Below are positions 48,120-57,674 of a DNA stretch of 64,000 bases, piece by piece. The DNA comes from an uncultured Prevotellaceae bacterium. GTDB lineage: Bacteria; Bacteroidota; Bacteroidia; Bacteroidales; Bacteroidaceae. A program made the translations under genes and the position numbers. Under the pieces are notes generated by a model, which saw only the letters and a program-made list of their open reading frames with translations, was not told the origin of the DNA and made no database searches. Positions within the stretch are counted from its first letter, which is position 1. Every line of letters begins with the position of its first letter. The DNA is taken from positions 21,223-85,222 of the forward strand of contig CACZVE010000015.1 in the NCBI GenBank assembly GCA_902784565.1, in the 5' to 3' direction.

Positions 48120-50129
48120 ATGAAAAAAGTAATCGCAATCGCTGCCCTCTTGGCAGTCTCGTTGGGCATCTCTGCCCAGAAGGCCATGAAAGCCCCTGCT
48201 GGCGGCAAGGCCATTAGTGACGAATTGATCGGCATCTTCTTCGAGGACATCAGCAGCAGCGCTGACGGTGGTCTCTATGCCGAGTTAGTACAAAACGGCT
48301 CGTTTGAGTACAGTCCCGCTGAGCGTGACGGCTGGGGCCCTGGTACCGCCTGGAAACAGATTCGCCCGGGTCACTCGCTGGGAACGATGTTTGTGCGGAT
48401 GGACAATCCCCTGAACGCCAACAATCCCACCTACATGCGTCTGCACACCGAACGTGCCAAGGAGTATTACGATTATAAGGGCTGGACAGGTTTCGGTATC
48501 CAGAACGACGGTTTCGATGGTATTAGCGTGAAGGCTGGTGCCCAGTATGACTTCTCTGTGTTCTTCCGTAACATCGGCGGTGCCAAGAAGGTACGTGTCG
48601 CTTTGGTGGAAGCACAGCAGGGCTGGCCTCCCAGAGACCCGAAACTGTTGGCTGACGTGACGTTCGATGTGGATGGCAGTGCCTGGAAACAGTACTGTGC
48701 AGCCCTCACACCGGCGGAAGACAGTCAGAAGGCTTCCCTGCAAATCCTCGTGCTCACCACAGGCGACCTCGATATCGATATGGTATCACTCATGCCGCAG
48801 GACACTTACAAGGGTCATGGTCTGCGTAAGGATCTGGCTCAGGCACTCGCCGACCTGCAGCCGAAGTTCATGCGTTTCCCTGGCGGATGCGTGGTGCATG
48901 GTGGTGGCGACGGCTTCTGGGATACTTACCGTTGGAAGACCACCATCGGTCCGAAGGAGCAGCGCAAGGGTATCAAGAACACCTGGGGCTACCATCAGAG
49001 CATGGGCTTGGGCTACTTCGAGTATTTCCAATTCTGTGAGGATGTGGGTATGCAGCCGCTACCGATCCTGCCCTGCGGTGTCAGTTGTCAGGGTACCAAC
49101 GGTGGTTGGGGTATGCGTGATCAGGCTCAGGATGTGGTGCCTATGAGTGAGATGGACGAGTGGGTGGCTGAGGCTATCGACCTGATTGAGTGGGCCAATG
49201 GCGACCCCGCTACCAACAAATGGGCGAAGATGCGTGCCGATGCAGGTCATCCGAAACCCTTCAATTTGAAGTATCTCGGACTGGGTAACGAGGAGCGCAT
49301 TTCTCCCGAATTCATCGAGCGATTCAAGTATATCTATGAGCGTGTGACGAAGGTGCATCCTGAAATTGTCATCGTGGGTACGGCAGGTCCCGGCTCACAT
49401 CCTGGCAATCGCGACTTGGATGCTGGTTGGAAACTGGCTGACGAGATTGGTATGCCTATCATCGACGAACATTACTACGAGCCCAACACCTATTTCCTCA
49501 GCAAGCGCCAGTATGATGCCTATCCCCGTGACCGTAAAACGAAAGTCTATCTGGGCGAGTATGCCGCGAAGGACAAGAAACTCATCGACGCCCTTGCCGA
49601 AGGTCTCTATCTGCTCCATGTGGAGCGCAACGGCGATGTGGTCTGCATGACATCCTATGCCCCTCTCTTTGCCAAGAAGGGTACCAACAACTGGAACCCC
49701 GACCTGATCTATTTCGACAACGAACGTCCTTACCTCACTTGCAGTTACTATGTGCAGCAGATGTTCGGACAGAGTGCAGGTCAGTACTACTATGGCGACT
49801 GTGTCCGTTTCGAAGGCGATGCTGCAGGTGTACAGCAGCCTCAGGTCGATGTACACTATGGCCAGTCGGTAGTCCTGAATGTCAAGACCCATCAACTCTT
49901 CGTGAAGTTGGTCAACGCCAGTGCCGATGCCAAGAAGGCCAACATCAACCTCAGCCGCTTCGGTTTGAAGAAGGTGGGCACCAAGACTACCCTCACTGGC
50001 AATGCCCAGGATGAAAACAACTACGATGCCCAACCCATCGCTCCCAAGACCGAGCAGATCAAGGCCCAGAAGAAGTTCTCCCTCGACCTCGCTCCCTATA
50101 CGATGGTCATGTTGCAATATCAGTTATAA
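48120..50129 (+). CDS. Secreted GH51 alpha-L-arabinofuranosidase
   Basis: In the 669-aa protein, a signal ending GISAQ is followed by an N-terminal carbohydrate-binding-like region (about residues 60-220), a GH51 TIM barrel (FMRFPGGCVVHGG onward) and a C-terminal beta domain. The acid/base Glu is in KYLGLGNEERISPEF and the nucleophile Glu in KVYLGEYAAKDKK, both in usual context. It removes alpha-L-arabinofuranose from arabinan or arabinoxylan. It follows the GH146-like gene by 26 bp and is probably co-transcribed. Confidence 0.92.
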   Translation: MKKVIAIAALLAVSLGISAQKAMKAPAGGKAISDELIGIFFEDISSSADGGLYAELVQNGSFEYSPAERDGWGPGTAWKQIRPGHSLGTMFVRMDNPLNANNPTYMRLHTERAKEYYDYKGWTGFGIQNDGFDGISVKAGAQYDFSVFFRNIGGAKKVRVALVEAQQGWPPRDPKLLADVTFDVDGSAWKQYCAALTPAEDSQKASLQILVLTTGDLDIDMVSLMPQDTYKGHGLRKDLAQALADLQPKFMRFPGGCVVHGGGDGFWDTYRWKTTIGPKEQRKGIKNTWGYHQSMGLGYFEYFQFCEDVGMQPLPILPCGVSCQGTNGGWGMRDQAQDVVPMSEMDEWVAEAIDLIEWANGDPATNKWAKMRADAGHPKPFNLKYLGLGNEERISPEFIERFKYIYERVTKVHPEIVIVGTAGPGSHPGNRDLDAGWKLADEIGMPIIDEHYYEPNTYFLSKRQYDAYPRDRKTKVYLGEYAAKDKKLIDALAEGLYLLHVERNGDVVCMTSYAPLFAKKGTNNWNPDLIYFDNERPYLTCSYYVQQMFGQSAGQYYYGDCVRFEGDAAGVQQPQVDVHYGQSVVLNVKTHQLFVKLVNASADAKKANINLSRFGLKKVGTKTTLTGNAQDENNYDAQPIAPKTEQIKAQKKFSLDLAPYTMVMLQYQL

Positions 50130-50167
50130 CGCTGTGTCTTTTATCAGATTAATGATATGATTCAATT

Positions 50168-51844
50168 ATGAAGACTGATATACAAATTGCCAGGGAATGT
50201 GAACTGAAACCAATTGGCGATATCGCATCACAACTGGGCATAGACCCTGAGAAGATAGAGCCTTACGGACGGTATATGGCGAAGGTGCCAGTGTCGATGA
50301 TTGACGAAGAGCGTGTCAAACAGAGCAATTTGATACTTGTCACCGCCATCAGTCCGACAAAGGCGGGTATCGGTAAGACCACCGTGAGCATCGGTCTGAC
50401 GCTGGGACTGAACAGGATAGGCAAGAAAGCCGTTGTAGCCCTGCGTGAACCATCATTAGGTCCTTGCTTCGGTATCAAAGGTGGTGCAGCCGGAGGCGGC
50501 TATGCCCAGGTGTTGCCGATGGAGAAAATCAACCTGCACTTCACAGGTGACTTCCACGCCGTGACCTCGGCCCATAACACGATCAGTGCCATGCTCGACA
50601 ATTATATTTACCAGCATCGCAAGGATGGTTTTTCACTGCGTGAGATCTACTGGAAACGTGTGCTAGACGTGAATGACAGGGCCCTGCGCAATATCGTGAC
50701 AGGACTACGTGGTGACGGTGTGGTGTCGGAGACGGGCTTTGACATCACAGCCGCCTCGGAACTGATGGCCATCCTCTGTCTGGCTACTAGTGAGGAAGAC
50801 CTACAGCGCAGAATAGAGAACATTGTGCTCGGTATCACTGCTGAGGGCAAACCCTTCCGTGTCAGAGACCTTGGTGTAGCAGGTGCCATCACCGTATTGT
50901 TACGTGATGCCCTTAACCCAAATCTCGTACAAACCACAGAGAATACACCAGCCTTTATCCATGGGGGACCATTCGCTAACATTGCCCACGGTTGCTCCAG
51001 TGTGGTGGCCACAAAGATGGCCATGACATACAGCGACTATGTGGTGACGGAGGCAGGCTTCGGTGCAGACCTTGGCGCAGAGAAATTCTTCGACATCAAG
51101 TGCAAGAAAACGGGTCTGTTGCCCAGACTGGTGGTGATTGTCGCCACTACACAGGGCTTGAAGATGCATGGTGGCGTGGATGTCAGTCTCATTAAGGAAC
51201 CTAACATGCAGGGCTTGAAGGAAGGCCTGAAAAACCTGAATCGCCACATCAATAATATGCAGGGTTTCGGACAACCCGTCATCGTAACACTCAACCGTTT
51301 CGACACAGATATCCAGGAAGAGATAGACATCGTACGGAAGAACTGTGAAGATTTAGGCGTAGGATTCGCCGTAAATGAGGCTTTCCTGAAAGGTGGTGAA
51401 GGCGCAGAGGAACTGGCACAGAAGGTGGTGGATACCATTGAGAAAATCCGTCCCTTGCCCATCCATTTCACCTATCCGGAGAACGACACGATAGAAGGAA
51501 AGATAGAAAAGGTATGTAAGCGCATTTATGGGGCTGCCGGTATGGAATTGACCAAGACTGGTAAGAAACGCCTGGAGGCGATTAGGGAAATCTTCGCCGA
51601 TGACAAGGACATTGCACGCTACCCTGTCTGTATTGCCAAGACACAGTTCTCCTTTACGGCTGACTCTACACGTTATGGTTCACCGGAGGGTTTCACCATC
51701 CGTATCCGTGATATCATCCTGAACTGTGGCAGTGAGATGATTGTAGCCATTGCGGGTGACATGCTCCGTATGCCGGGACTGCCCAAGAGTCCACAGGCAG
51801 AACGCATCACCATCGTGGATGGTGAGATAGAAGGATTGTCGTAA
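50168..51844 (+). CDS. fhs: Formate-tetrahydrofolate ligase
   Basis: Fhs joins formate to tetrahydrofolate with ATP, feeding the one-carbon pool. This 558-aa protein has the P-loop [54 protein letters not shown] and [20 protein letters not shown]. The length matches the family. It starts 38 bp after the GH51 gene but is functionally separate, convergent with the lipoprotein gene at 51859. Confidence 0.96.
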   Translation: MKTDIQIARECELKPIGDIASQLGIDPEKIEPYGRYMAKVPVSMIDEERVKQSNLILVTAISPTKAGIGKTTVSIGLTLGLNRIGKKAVVALREPSLGPCFGIKGGAAGGGYAQVLPMEKINLHFTGDFHAVTSAHNTISAMLDNYIYQHRKDGFSLREIYWKRVLDVNDRALRNIVTGLRGDGVVSETGFDITAASELMAILCLATSEEDLQRRIENIVLGITAEGKPFRVRDLGVAGAITVLLRDALNPNLVQTTENTPAFIHGGPFANIAHGCSSVVATKMAMTYSDYVVTEAGFGADLGAEKFFDIKCKKTGLLPRLVVIVATTQGLKMHGGVDVSLIKEPNMQGLKEGLKNLNRHINNMQGFGQPVIVTLNRFDTDIQEEIDIVRKNCEDLGVGFAVNEAFLKGGEGAEELAQKVVDTIEKIRPLPIHFTYPENDTIEGKIEKVCKRIYGAAGMELTKTGKKRLEAIREIFADDKDIARYPVCIAKTQFSFTADSTRYGSPEGFTIRIRDIILNCGSEMIVAIAGDMLRMPGLPKSPQAERITIVDGEIEGLS

Positions 51845-51858
51845 CGAATCTGGGGGAA

Positions 51859-52407
51859 TCAGTTCCAGGCACGAAGGAGAAGACCATCGAAGGCGGCATT
51901 GTAAGCTGCGAGTTGCTTCCCTTTGTCACCTTCGGTAATCACTCCATTATTGACATCGTAGGAACGATTACACTTGGCGCAATGGAGTTGTAGTCCGTTA
52001 TTCTGCCATGTGAGGGGATAGCGTACGCCGCCATACTCTTTCAGACAGTTAGGACATTGACCATCATAGGCTATCAACCGGCTATCGTAACTGGAGGTGC
52101 CAATGATAATGCAGTTGTTGGCACCTAACGCTAACGTCACCTGACTCTCTTTTGCTGTGCGGAGGATGATATCTTCTATGGCACCGTCGTAATTGCGGGT
52201 GGTCTTCAGATGACGCACGCCGCCACTTACAGTCGCTTCCACCTTACAGAAATGTCCTGAGTTGCCAAGGATGCCCGTCAACTGACAGGGAAGAGGATGG
52301 AGCGAGGTGTCGAAGACAAAGTAACAACGGTAATCATGGGAAACAGCTTCGTCTCCCTGACACCCCATGAATACGACACATAGAAAGAAATAAAGCAGTC
52401 GTTTCAT
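51859..52407 (-). CDS. Hypothetical lipoprotein with a two-CxxC metal-site-like C-terminus
   Basis: The lipobox FMGC (Cys 16) marks this 182-aa protein as a lipoprotein. The C-terminal half holds DGQCPNCLKEYGG and LQLHCAKCNRSYDVNNGV. The spacing recalls a Rieske fold, but histidines of the Cys-x-His and Cys-x-x-His boxes are replaced by Cys, so a zinc site is more likely than an iron-sulfur cluster. Its start overlaps the argH stop (ATGA-type), so it is translated after argH. Function unknown. Confidence 0.65.
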   Translation of the reverse strand: MKRLLYFFLCVVFMGCQGDEAVSHDYRCYFVFDTSLHPLPCQLTGILGNSGHFCKVEATVSGGVRHLKTTRNYDGAIEDIILRTAKESQVTLALGANNCIIIGTSSYDSRLIAYDGQCPNCLKEYGGVRYPLTWQNNGLQLHCAKCNRSYDVNNGVITEGDKGKQLAAYNAAFDGLLLRAWN

Positions 52408-53735
52408 TTGAGCAGGTTGTTTTCTGCCTGTATCATCCGTTCAAAATGGAAACCATCGAACGTCTGCTGCATGAGGGTCTGTATCTGGTCGTTGCAGAGA
52501 TTGCCGATGCTGCCCTCGTGGGTATGGTGGATATTTCTGTCAGCCTTAAACGTGCCAGCCTCAATATCAAGTCCTACCTTCTTATAGGCATCGCGGAAGG
52601 GCATGCCGTTGGCGGCGAGGCGGTTCACTTCCTCTACGGAGAACATCGGGTCGTACATCGGATTGTCGAGGATGTGTTCGTTCACCTCTATCTTATTAAT
52701 AATGTAAGCGGCCATCTGCAGACAGTCCTTCAGTTCGCCGAAGGCAGGGAGGAAAACTTCCTTGATGATCTGCAGGTCGCGGAAGTAGCCGCAGGGCAGG
52801 TTGTTCATGATGAGGGTCACCTGCTGGGGCAGCGACTGGAGTTTGTTGCACTTCGCACGGATGAGTTCGAACACGTCGGGGTTCTTCTTGTGGGGCATGA
52901 TCGAGGAGCCTGTGGTACATTCCTTCGGCAGTTTCACGAAGGAGAAGTTCTGTGAGTTGAACAGACAGGCATCGAAAGCCATCTTGGCGATGGTACCGGC
53001 GATGGTGGCAATGGCGAAGCCTACGTTGCGCTCCATCTTGCCTCTGCCCATCTGGGCATAGACCACATTGTAGTCCATCGAGTCGAAGCCTAAGAGTTCC
53101 GTTGTCATCGTGCGGTTCAGGGGGAAGGAGGAACCGTAGCCGGCGGCAGAGCCGAGGGGGTTGCGGTTGGTCATCTTATAGGCAGCCTGCAGGAAGAGTA
53201 TATCATCGGTGAGGCTCTCGGCATAGGCTCCGAACCACAGTCCGAACGATGAGGGCATCGCTATCTGGAGGTGGGTGTAGCCGGGCATCAGGATGTCCTT
53301 GTACTGGTTGCTCTTTTGGATGAGTTCGTCGAAGAGGATCTTCACTTCGTCGGCAATCTCCTTGAGTTCATGGCGGGTAAAGAGTTTGAGGTCTACAAGT
53401 ACTTGGTCGTTGCGGGAACGGCCCGAGTGGATCTTCTTACCCATGTCGCCGAGTTTGCGGGTGAGGAGCATCTCCACCTGGGAGTGCACATCCTCCACAT
53501 CGTCCTCGATGACAAACTCGCCACGCTCTGCAAGGTGGTAGATAGTCTTCAACTCAGCCAGCAACTGCGTCAGTTCGTCTTTTTCCAACAGACCGATGCT
53601 TTCGAGCATCGTGATATGGGCCATAGAACCTAATACGTCGTACTTGGCCAGATAGAGATCCATCTCGCGGTCCCGTCCGACGGTGAAGCGCTCTATCTCC
53701 TTGTTGATCTCAAAGTTTTTTTCCCAGAGTTTCAT
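52404..53735 (-). CDS. argH: Argininosuccinate lyase
   Basis: ArgH splits argininosuccinate to arginine and fumarate, the last step of arginine synthesis. The 443-aa protein opens MKLWEKNFEINKEIERFTVG and has GKKIHSGRSRNDQVLVDL, PGYTHLQIAMP, and the family signature GSSIMPHKKNPDVFEL with catalytic Ser in the flexible loop. Complete and normal in length. A 10-bp repeat tract (53758-53797) lies just upstream of it. Confidence 0.95.
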   Translation of the reverse strand: MKLWEKNFEINKEIERFTVGRDREMDLYLAKYDVLGSMAHITMLESIGLLEKDELTQLLAELKTIYHLAERGEFVIEDDVEDVHSQVEMLLTRKLGDMGKKIHSGRSRNDQVLVDLKLFTRHELKEIADEVKILFDELIQKSNQYKDILMPGYTHLQIAMPSSFGLWFGAYAESLTDDILFLQAAYKMTNRNPLGSAAGYGSSFPLNRTMTTELLGFDSMDYNVVYAQMGRGKMERNVGFAIATIAGTIAKMAFDACLFNSQNFSFVKLPKECTTGSSIMPHKKNPDVFELIRAKCNKLQSLPQQVTLIMNNLPCGYFRDLQIIKEVFLPAFGELKDCLQMAAYIINKIEVNEHILDNPMYDPMFSVEEVNRLAANGMPFRDAYKKVGLDIEAGTFKADRNIHHTHEGSIGNLCNDQIQTLMQQTFDGFHFERMIQAENNLLK

Positions 53736-53757
53736 GTTGTATTGGTTTTTAAGACTT

Positions 53758-53797
53758 CCTAGGATTGCCTAGGATTGCCTAGGAGATCCTAGGTATA
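53758..53797. repeat. 10-bp tandem repeats of CCTAGGATTG type
   Basis: Four units at exact 10-bp period: CCTAGGATTG twice, CCTAGGAGAT, CCTAGGTATA. They overlap the stop codon of the SRPBCC gene. A similar tract is at 58594-58618. Confidence 0.8.
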
Positions 53798-54220
53798 CTG
53801 TACTTGTGCGAGGGCATCGGCGATCTTCTCCACGCCGTCTTGCATGGGCTTTTCCAGCATGCCCTTGATGAAGGGGTTGAGTTCTGCCTTTACCGTCACC
53901 TTCATCTTCGAGTTGTTCTCGTCGACGGGCAGCACCTGGATCCATACGTTGAAGGGTACTGGCGACTGCACCGTCTCGAACTTCACACACTTCGGCTCCT
54001 CTCGATCGCAGATGCGGAGTTTCAGTTCTCCCACAGGAGATACGTTGAGACTGACGGTATCCTCGTCGTATTTGAAATCATTGACTTTGTCTTGTGGCAC
54101 GCGATCCTGTACTTTTTCCAGATTGCGCAAGTCGCTGATGTTGTCGTAGACAGCCTGTTGAGGGTAGGGAATCTGTTTTACGCTACTCTCGAATTTGCTT
54201 TCACTTCCGAATAATCCCAT
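53789..54220 (-). CDS. SRPBCC-fold (START-like) protein
   Basis: This 143-aa protein opens MGLFGSESKFESSVKQIPYP, contains VYDNISDLRNLEKVQDRVP and ends EKIADALAQVQYT. The pattern fits the helix-grip SRPBCC superfamily, which binds hydrophobic ligands; no catalytic residue can be assigned. Homologues commonly lie beside pyrE in Bacteroidota. It follows pyrE by 36 bp, so it is likely in the same transcript. Confidence 0.75.
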   Translation of the reverse strand: MGLFGSESKFESSVKQIPYPQQAVYDNISDLRNLEKVQDRVPQDKVNDFKYDEDTVSLNVSPVGELKLRICDREEPKCVKFETVQSPVPFNVWIQVLPVDENNSKMKVTVKAELNPFIKGMLEKPMQDGVEKIADALAQVQYT

Positions 54221-54256
54221 AATGATAATTGAAAATTGAGAATGGAAAATTGAAAA

Positions 54257-54886
54257 TTATTGCTTCCAGGTGGAAGGGCTCTTGCGCCATTCGGCGAGAA
54301 CAGCCTTTTCCTCTTCCTTGATATAACCGGTCTTGGCGGCTTCCTCTACTACGTGTTCATAGTCGGTGAGGGTGATGAGTTTCACACCAGCCTCCTTGAA
54401 GGCTTCTTCCGCCACAGGGAAACCGTAGGTGAATGAGGCCACCATACCGACGACCTCTACACCGTATTCACGCAGGGCTGCCACGGCCTTCAGCGACGAA
54501 CCGCCAGTAGAGATCAGATCTTCTACCACCACGACCTTCGCACCTTTCTTGATCTCACCCTCTATCTGGTTGCCCATACCGTGATCCTTCGGCTTCGGAC
54601 GGACATACGAGAAGGGCAGACCCAACTGGTCTGCCACCAACGCACCCTGTGCAATGGCTCCGGTGGCGACGCCTGCCACTGCCTCTGCCTCAGGGAAATT
54701 CTCCTGAATGGCGTGACAGAGTTCGAGTTTTACAAACGAACGCACGTCAAGGAACGACAGCGTCTTGCGGTTGTCTGTATAGATGGGTGACTTCCAGCCT
54801 GAGGCCCACGTAAACGGGTCGTTTGGCTGCAACTTGATGGCTTTGATGTCCATCAGTTTTCGGGCTAATTGATTCTTGATATTCAT
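54257..54886 (-). CDS. pyrE: Orotate phosphoribosyltransferase
   Basis: PyrE makes OMP from orotate and PRPP in pyrimidine synthesis. The 209-aa protein has TWASGWKSPIYTDNRKTLSF near the start, the PRPP loop KVVVVEDLISTGGSSLKAVA, and the YVRPKPKDHGMGNQIEG flexible catalytic loop. It is transcribed from the 35-bp promoter cassette at 54906-54940 that is duplicated in front of the aldo-keto reductase. Confidence 0.95.
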   Translation of the reverse strand: MNIKNQLARKLMDIKAIKLQPNDPFTWASGWKSPIYTDNRKTLSFLDVRSFVKLELCHAIQENFPEAEAVAGVATGAIAQGALVADQLGLPFSYVRPKPKDHGMGNQIEGEIKKGAKVVVVEDLISTGGSSLKAVAALREYGVEVVGMVASFTYGFPVAEEAFKEAGVKLITLTDYEHVVEEAAKTGYIKEEEKAVLAEWRKSPSTWKQ

Positions 54887-54905
54887 ACCTTATAATATAT
54901 TTGGG

Positions 54906-54940
54906 TGCAAAGATACGAATAAGTGAGAAGAAAACCAAAA
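54906..54940 (-). promoter_or_regulatory. 35-bp promoter cassette before pyrE
   Basis: This is identical over 35 bp to 29386-29420 (opposite strand). The -7 box TATCTTTGC lies at 54907-54915, 20 bp before the pyrE ATG. Confidence 0.8.
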
Positions 54941-54946
54941 TAAATC

Positions 54947-55651
54947 CTAAGATTTTGTAAATCCGAGCGAGAGGACACTGATTTTGACGCCACCCGCCTT
55001 GACTAGTTCTTTGGCACAGGCTATGATGGTGGCACCCGTGGTAACCACATCATCAATGATCAGCAGATGTTTGCCGCAGATACTTTCACCGTTAGTGAGT
55101 TCGAACACCTTCTCCACATTCTCATTGCGTTCCCAACGACCTCTGCTGGTCTGACTGCCTTCAAACTTACGCCGTTTTATCACCTTATTATATATAGGTA
55201 GTCCGACGACTTCGCAAATGCCCTTTGCCAGTTCCATACTTTGGTTGTAGCCACGCTGACGTTCGCGTTTCATGGCCAGCGGCACAGGTATAATCCCGTC
55301 GATTCCATTGAAGAATCCGGCCGGTTGGAATTCTTTGGCCATCATCCTGCCCATCACCTCTCCAATTTCGGGATGGTTCCTGTATTTCATGTCGTAAAGA
55401 ATATTGGCTGTCTCTGCGTGTGGCTCATAGTAAAAGAGGGCGGCGGCACGTTCGATGGGAATCTGTCCCCAGAAGGTCTTGGCTAGGATGTTCTCGTAAG
55501 GATCACGCTGAAAACCTGTACGGGGCAGATGCAGGTTGCACTTGCCGCAGATCGTTTCCTCAGAGACAGAGAGTCGGCTACCGCAGACCACACACATCCG
55601 AGGCGATATGAGATCAAGCAGACGACTCCAGAAACTAATCGTTGTCTTCAT
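54947..55651 (-). CDS. comF: ComF-family phosphoribosyltransferase-like protein
   Basis: This 234-aa protein has an N-terminal zinc ribbon (CVVCGSRL and CGKCNLHLPRTG) and a PRTase domain with KHLLIIDDVVTTGATIIACA. ComF proteins act in DNA uptake in competent bacteria; in Bacteroidota they are conserved but the role is less clear. Its first codons overlap the end of the prmC-recX frame by 17 bp, indicating co-transcription. Confidence 0.88.
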   Translation of the reverse strand: MKTTISFWSRLLDLISPRMCVVCGSRLSVSEETICGKCNLHLPRTGFQRDPYENILAKTFWGQIPIERAAALFYYEPHAETANILYDMKYRNHPEIGEVMGRMMAKEFQPAGFFNGIDGIIPVPLAMKRERQRGYNQSMELAKGICEVVGLPIYNKVIKRRKFEGSQTSRGRWERNENVEKVFELTNGESICGKHLLIIDDVVTTGATIIACAKELVKAGGVKISVLSLGFTKS

Positions 55652-56912
55652 CGTTGAAGGAATCGTCTACGTCAAGACATTGACGGATAATATCGAATGT
55701 AAAGCCCCGTCCCAGAGCGAAGCGCACCAGTTTCCGGTTCCGCTCATAATCGCTCTCTGCCTTGATGCTCTTTGCCTTCTGTTCCAACAAGGGTTTCAGG
55801 ACTGTGAGGTATTCTGCATCATCCACCTCGTTGAGTACACGCTGCTGGATGCTGTCGTCGATGCGTTTCATCCAGAGACCCTGTTGCACCTTCCGTCGGC
55901 CCCATTTGTTGTATCTTATCTTATCCTTCACAAAGGCACGGGCATAGCGTTCGTCGTCGATATAGCGTTCTTTGATCAGACGGGCAATGACTCGTTCCTG
56001 GACTTCAGGAGCCATTTCCCAGCGCTTCATCTTGTCACGCATCTCCTGTTGGCAGTGCTCTGCCTGGGCACAGAGGGCTGCTAATTGCAGGTAGGCCTCT
56101 TGTTCTGTGGTTTCTTTTTTCATATCTCGGATCTCAATCTCTGAGAATCCGAGTTGGTGCAGGTAATCGCTGACCTCGTGGGCTGTCAACGGGTTGAGTT
56201 CGAAATAGAGTGCTCCCCCTGTCTTGAGATGCTGCCAGGCAAAGTCTCCGATGCGCTGATAGAAGATGATGGGCTGGTCATCTGGTGTAAAAAGGGCTTG
56301 GTGAGGCTCATAGTCGAGTACATTTTTTGCCATTCCATCGCTCTCTTTCGGTTGGATATAGGGCGGATTGCTCACGATGAGGTTATATTGCGAGGTGAGA
56401 GAAATGTTCAAGATGTCCTGATGTTCAAAGATAATTTCGGCACCAAGGACTTGGGCATTCTCTTGGGCGATGCCTAATGCCTCGTCGGAAATATCCCACG
56501 CTGTCACTTTTGCCTCAGGCATCTCCATTGCCAGTGTGATGGCGATACATCCGCTGCCTGTTCCGATATCGAGGACAGATAACACAGAAGAGGCATCCCC
56601 CTGTGTTATCCAACGGCAGAGTTCTTCTGTTTCTGGTCTTGGGATCAATACCCCAGGTGCCACATGGAACTGTCGTCCGCAGAAATCAGCAACACCTATT
56701 ATATATTGTACAGGCTCTCCCTTTTCGAGTCTTTGTATGATGGTATTCAGTTCCTTCTGGTCATCGGCAGATAGTTCGTTTACTTTGCCGCAAAGGATGT
56801 CTGCCATCGACAAGCCGAAACGTACTTCGAGTACCCAACGGATGAGGGCTTTTGCCTCGCCAATATCGTATAGTGGGGTCAGTCTGCGCCAGAGTGTTTC
56901 GTAATCCATCAT
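55635..56912 (-). CDS. prmC: PrmC-RecX fusion: release-factor glutamine methyltransferase joined to RecA regulator
   Basis: The start at the ATG at 56912 (MMDYETLWRR) overlaps the trmO stop. Residues about 1-270 are PrmC: N-terminal helices, IPRPETEELC, LDIGTGSGCIAITLAMEMP (S-adenosylmethionine site) and catalytic NPPY in NLIVSNPPYIQP. It then runs straight into RecX at about residue 275 (MKKETTEQEAYLQLAAL, RYIDDERYARAFVKDKIRY, KWGRRKVQQGLWMKRI). The last strand of PrmC (usually D-x-x-G-K-x-R) is missing and the RecX start codon is internal. PrmC methylates release factors; RecX tunes RecA. Adjacent prmC and recX are common, so this may be a fusion by deletion or an assembly artefact. Both domains otherwise look complete. 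Confidence 0.85.
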   Translation of the reverse strand: MMDYETLWRRLTPLYDIGEAKALIRWVLEVRFGLSMADILCGKVNELSADDQKELNTIIQRLEKGEPVQYIIGVADFCGRQFHVAPGVLIPRPETEELCRWITQGDASSVLSVLDIGTGSGCIAITLAMEMPEAKVTAWDISDEALGIAQENAQVLGAEIIFEHQDILNISLTSQYNLIVSNPPYIQPKESDGMAKNVLDYEPHQALFTPDDQPIIFYQRIGDFAWQHLKTGGALYFELNPLTAHEVSDYLHQLGFSEIEIRDMKKETTEQEAYLQLAALCAQAEHCQQEMRDKMKRWEMAPEVQERVIARLIKERYIDDERYARAFVKDKIRYNKWGRRKVQQGLWMKRIDDSIQQRVLNEVDDAEYLTVLKPLLEQKAKSIKAESDYERNRKLVRFALGRGFTFDIIRQCLDVDDSFNDEDND

Positions 56913-57580
56913 CAAATACAATCTACAACAGTCAGCACTTTCCCAACGACCTTGAAACGGACATCATAACCACCGTAAGGCATCCCATAGAGACGCTCTG
57001 GATCCTCCTGATAATGAGGACGGGGGTCGAGGGAAAGTATCTTTTTCAAAGAGGTTATTTCATCGGCAGCAAACAATTTTGAGACAGCCTCAGGGATCAC
57101 CACCTCCAACTCCTGCCAGTCTGACTCATCCACAAATCCGCTACGGGCTTCCGGATGACTGTCTGCATAGGTGACATAGGGCTTGATGTCGTAGATGGGT
57201 GTGCCGTCCATCAGGTCTGCCCCTTTCACATAGATGACGGGGCCCAGTTTCTGGTCCTCCTCAATTCTGTCGATACTGACACAGGAAAGTCCGAGGTTAT
57301 TAGGACGGAAAGGCGAACGGGTGGCAAAGACTCCCATCCGCTTGTTGCCTCCCAGTCTCGGAGGACGTACCGTCAGACTCTCAGAGGGGGCATTGGCAGA
57401 GAACTCCCAGATCAGCCACAAATAGTCAAAGTCTTCTAATCCCCGTATGGCTTCCATTTTCCGGTAACGGGGTTCAAAGACAATGCTACCCGTCAGTTCA
57501 CTGACGAGTCCGCTCTGTCGTGGAATGCCGAATTTCGACGTCATCGGTGAGCGGAAATAGGCTATCGGACGTATCTCCAT
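56912..57580 (-). CDS. trmO: tRNA (t6A37) methyltransferase TrmO
   Basis: This protein of about 222 aa begins MEIRPIAYFRSPMTSKFGIP. TrmO features: PRQSGLVSELTGSIVFEP, DYLWLIWEFS, and MGVFATRSPFRPNNLGLSC, the S-adenosylmethionine-binding TsaA/YaeB core. It methylates t6A37 of tRNA. The start is chosen because a -7 box (57594-57602) lies just upstream; the open frame continues to 57628 without function. It leads the trmO-prmC/recX-comF operon. Confidence 0.92.
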   Translation of the reverse strand: MEIRPIAYFRSPMTSKFGIPRQSGLVSELTGSIVFEPRYRKMEAIRGLEDFDYLWLIWEFSANAPSESLTVRPPRLGGNKRMGVFATRSPFRPNNLGLSCVSIDRIEEDQKLGPVIYVKGADLMDGTPIYDIKPYVTYADSHPEARSGFVDESDWQELEVVIPEAVSKLFAADEITSLKKILSLDPRPHYQEDPERLYGMPYGGYDVRFKVVGKVLTVVDCI

Positions 57581-57593
57581 CTGTGTTTTGGCG

Positions 57594-57602
57594 ACAAAGT
57601 TA
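57594..57602 (-). promoter_or_regulatory. -7 box of trmO
   Basis: This reads TAACTTTGT on the minus strand, 13 bp before the ATG at 57580. Confidence 0.45.
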
Positions 57603-57645
57603 CGATAAAAAAATGAGATTATTTGCAAATATGGTGGAAAATGAT

Positions 57646-57654
57646 TATTTTTGC
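57646..57654 (+). promoter_or_regulatory. -7 box of ribD
   Basis: TATTTTTGC, 20 bp before the ATG at 57675, divergent from the trmO promoter. Confidence 0.55.
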
Positions 57655-57674
57655 AAAGTTAAAACGATTTGTGT

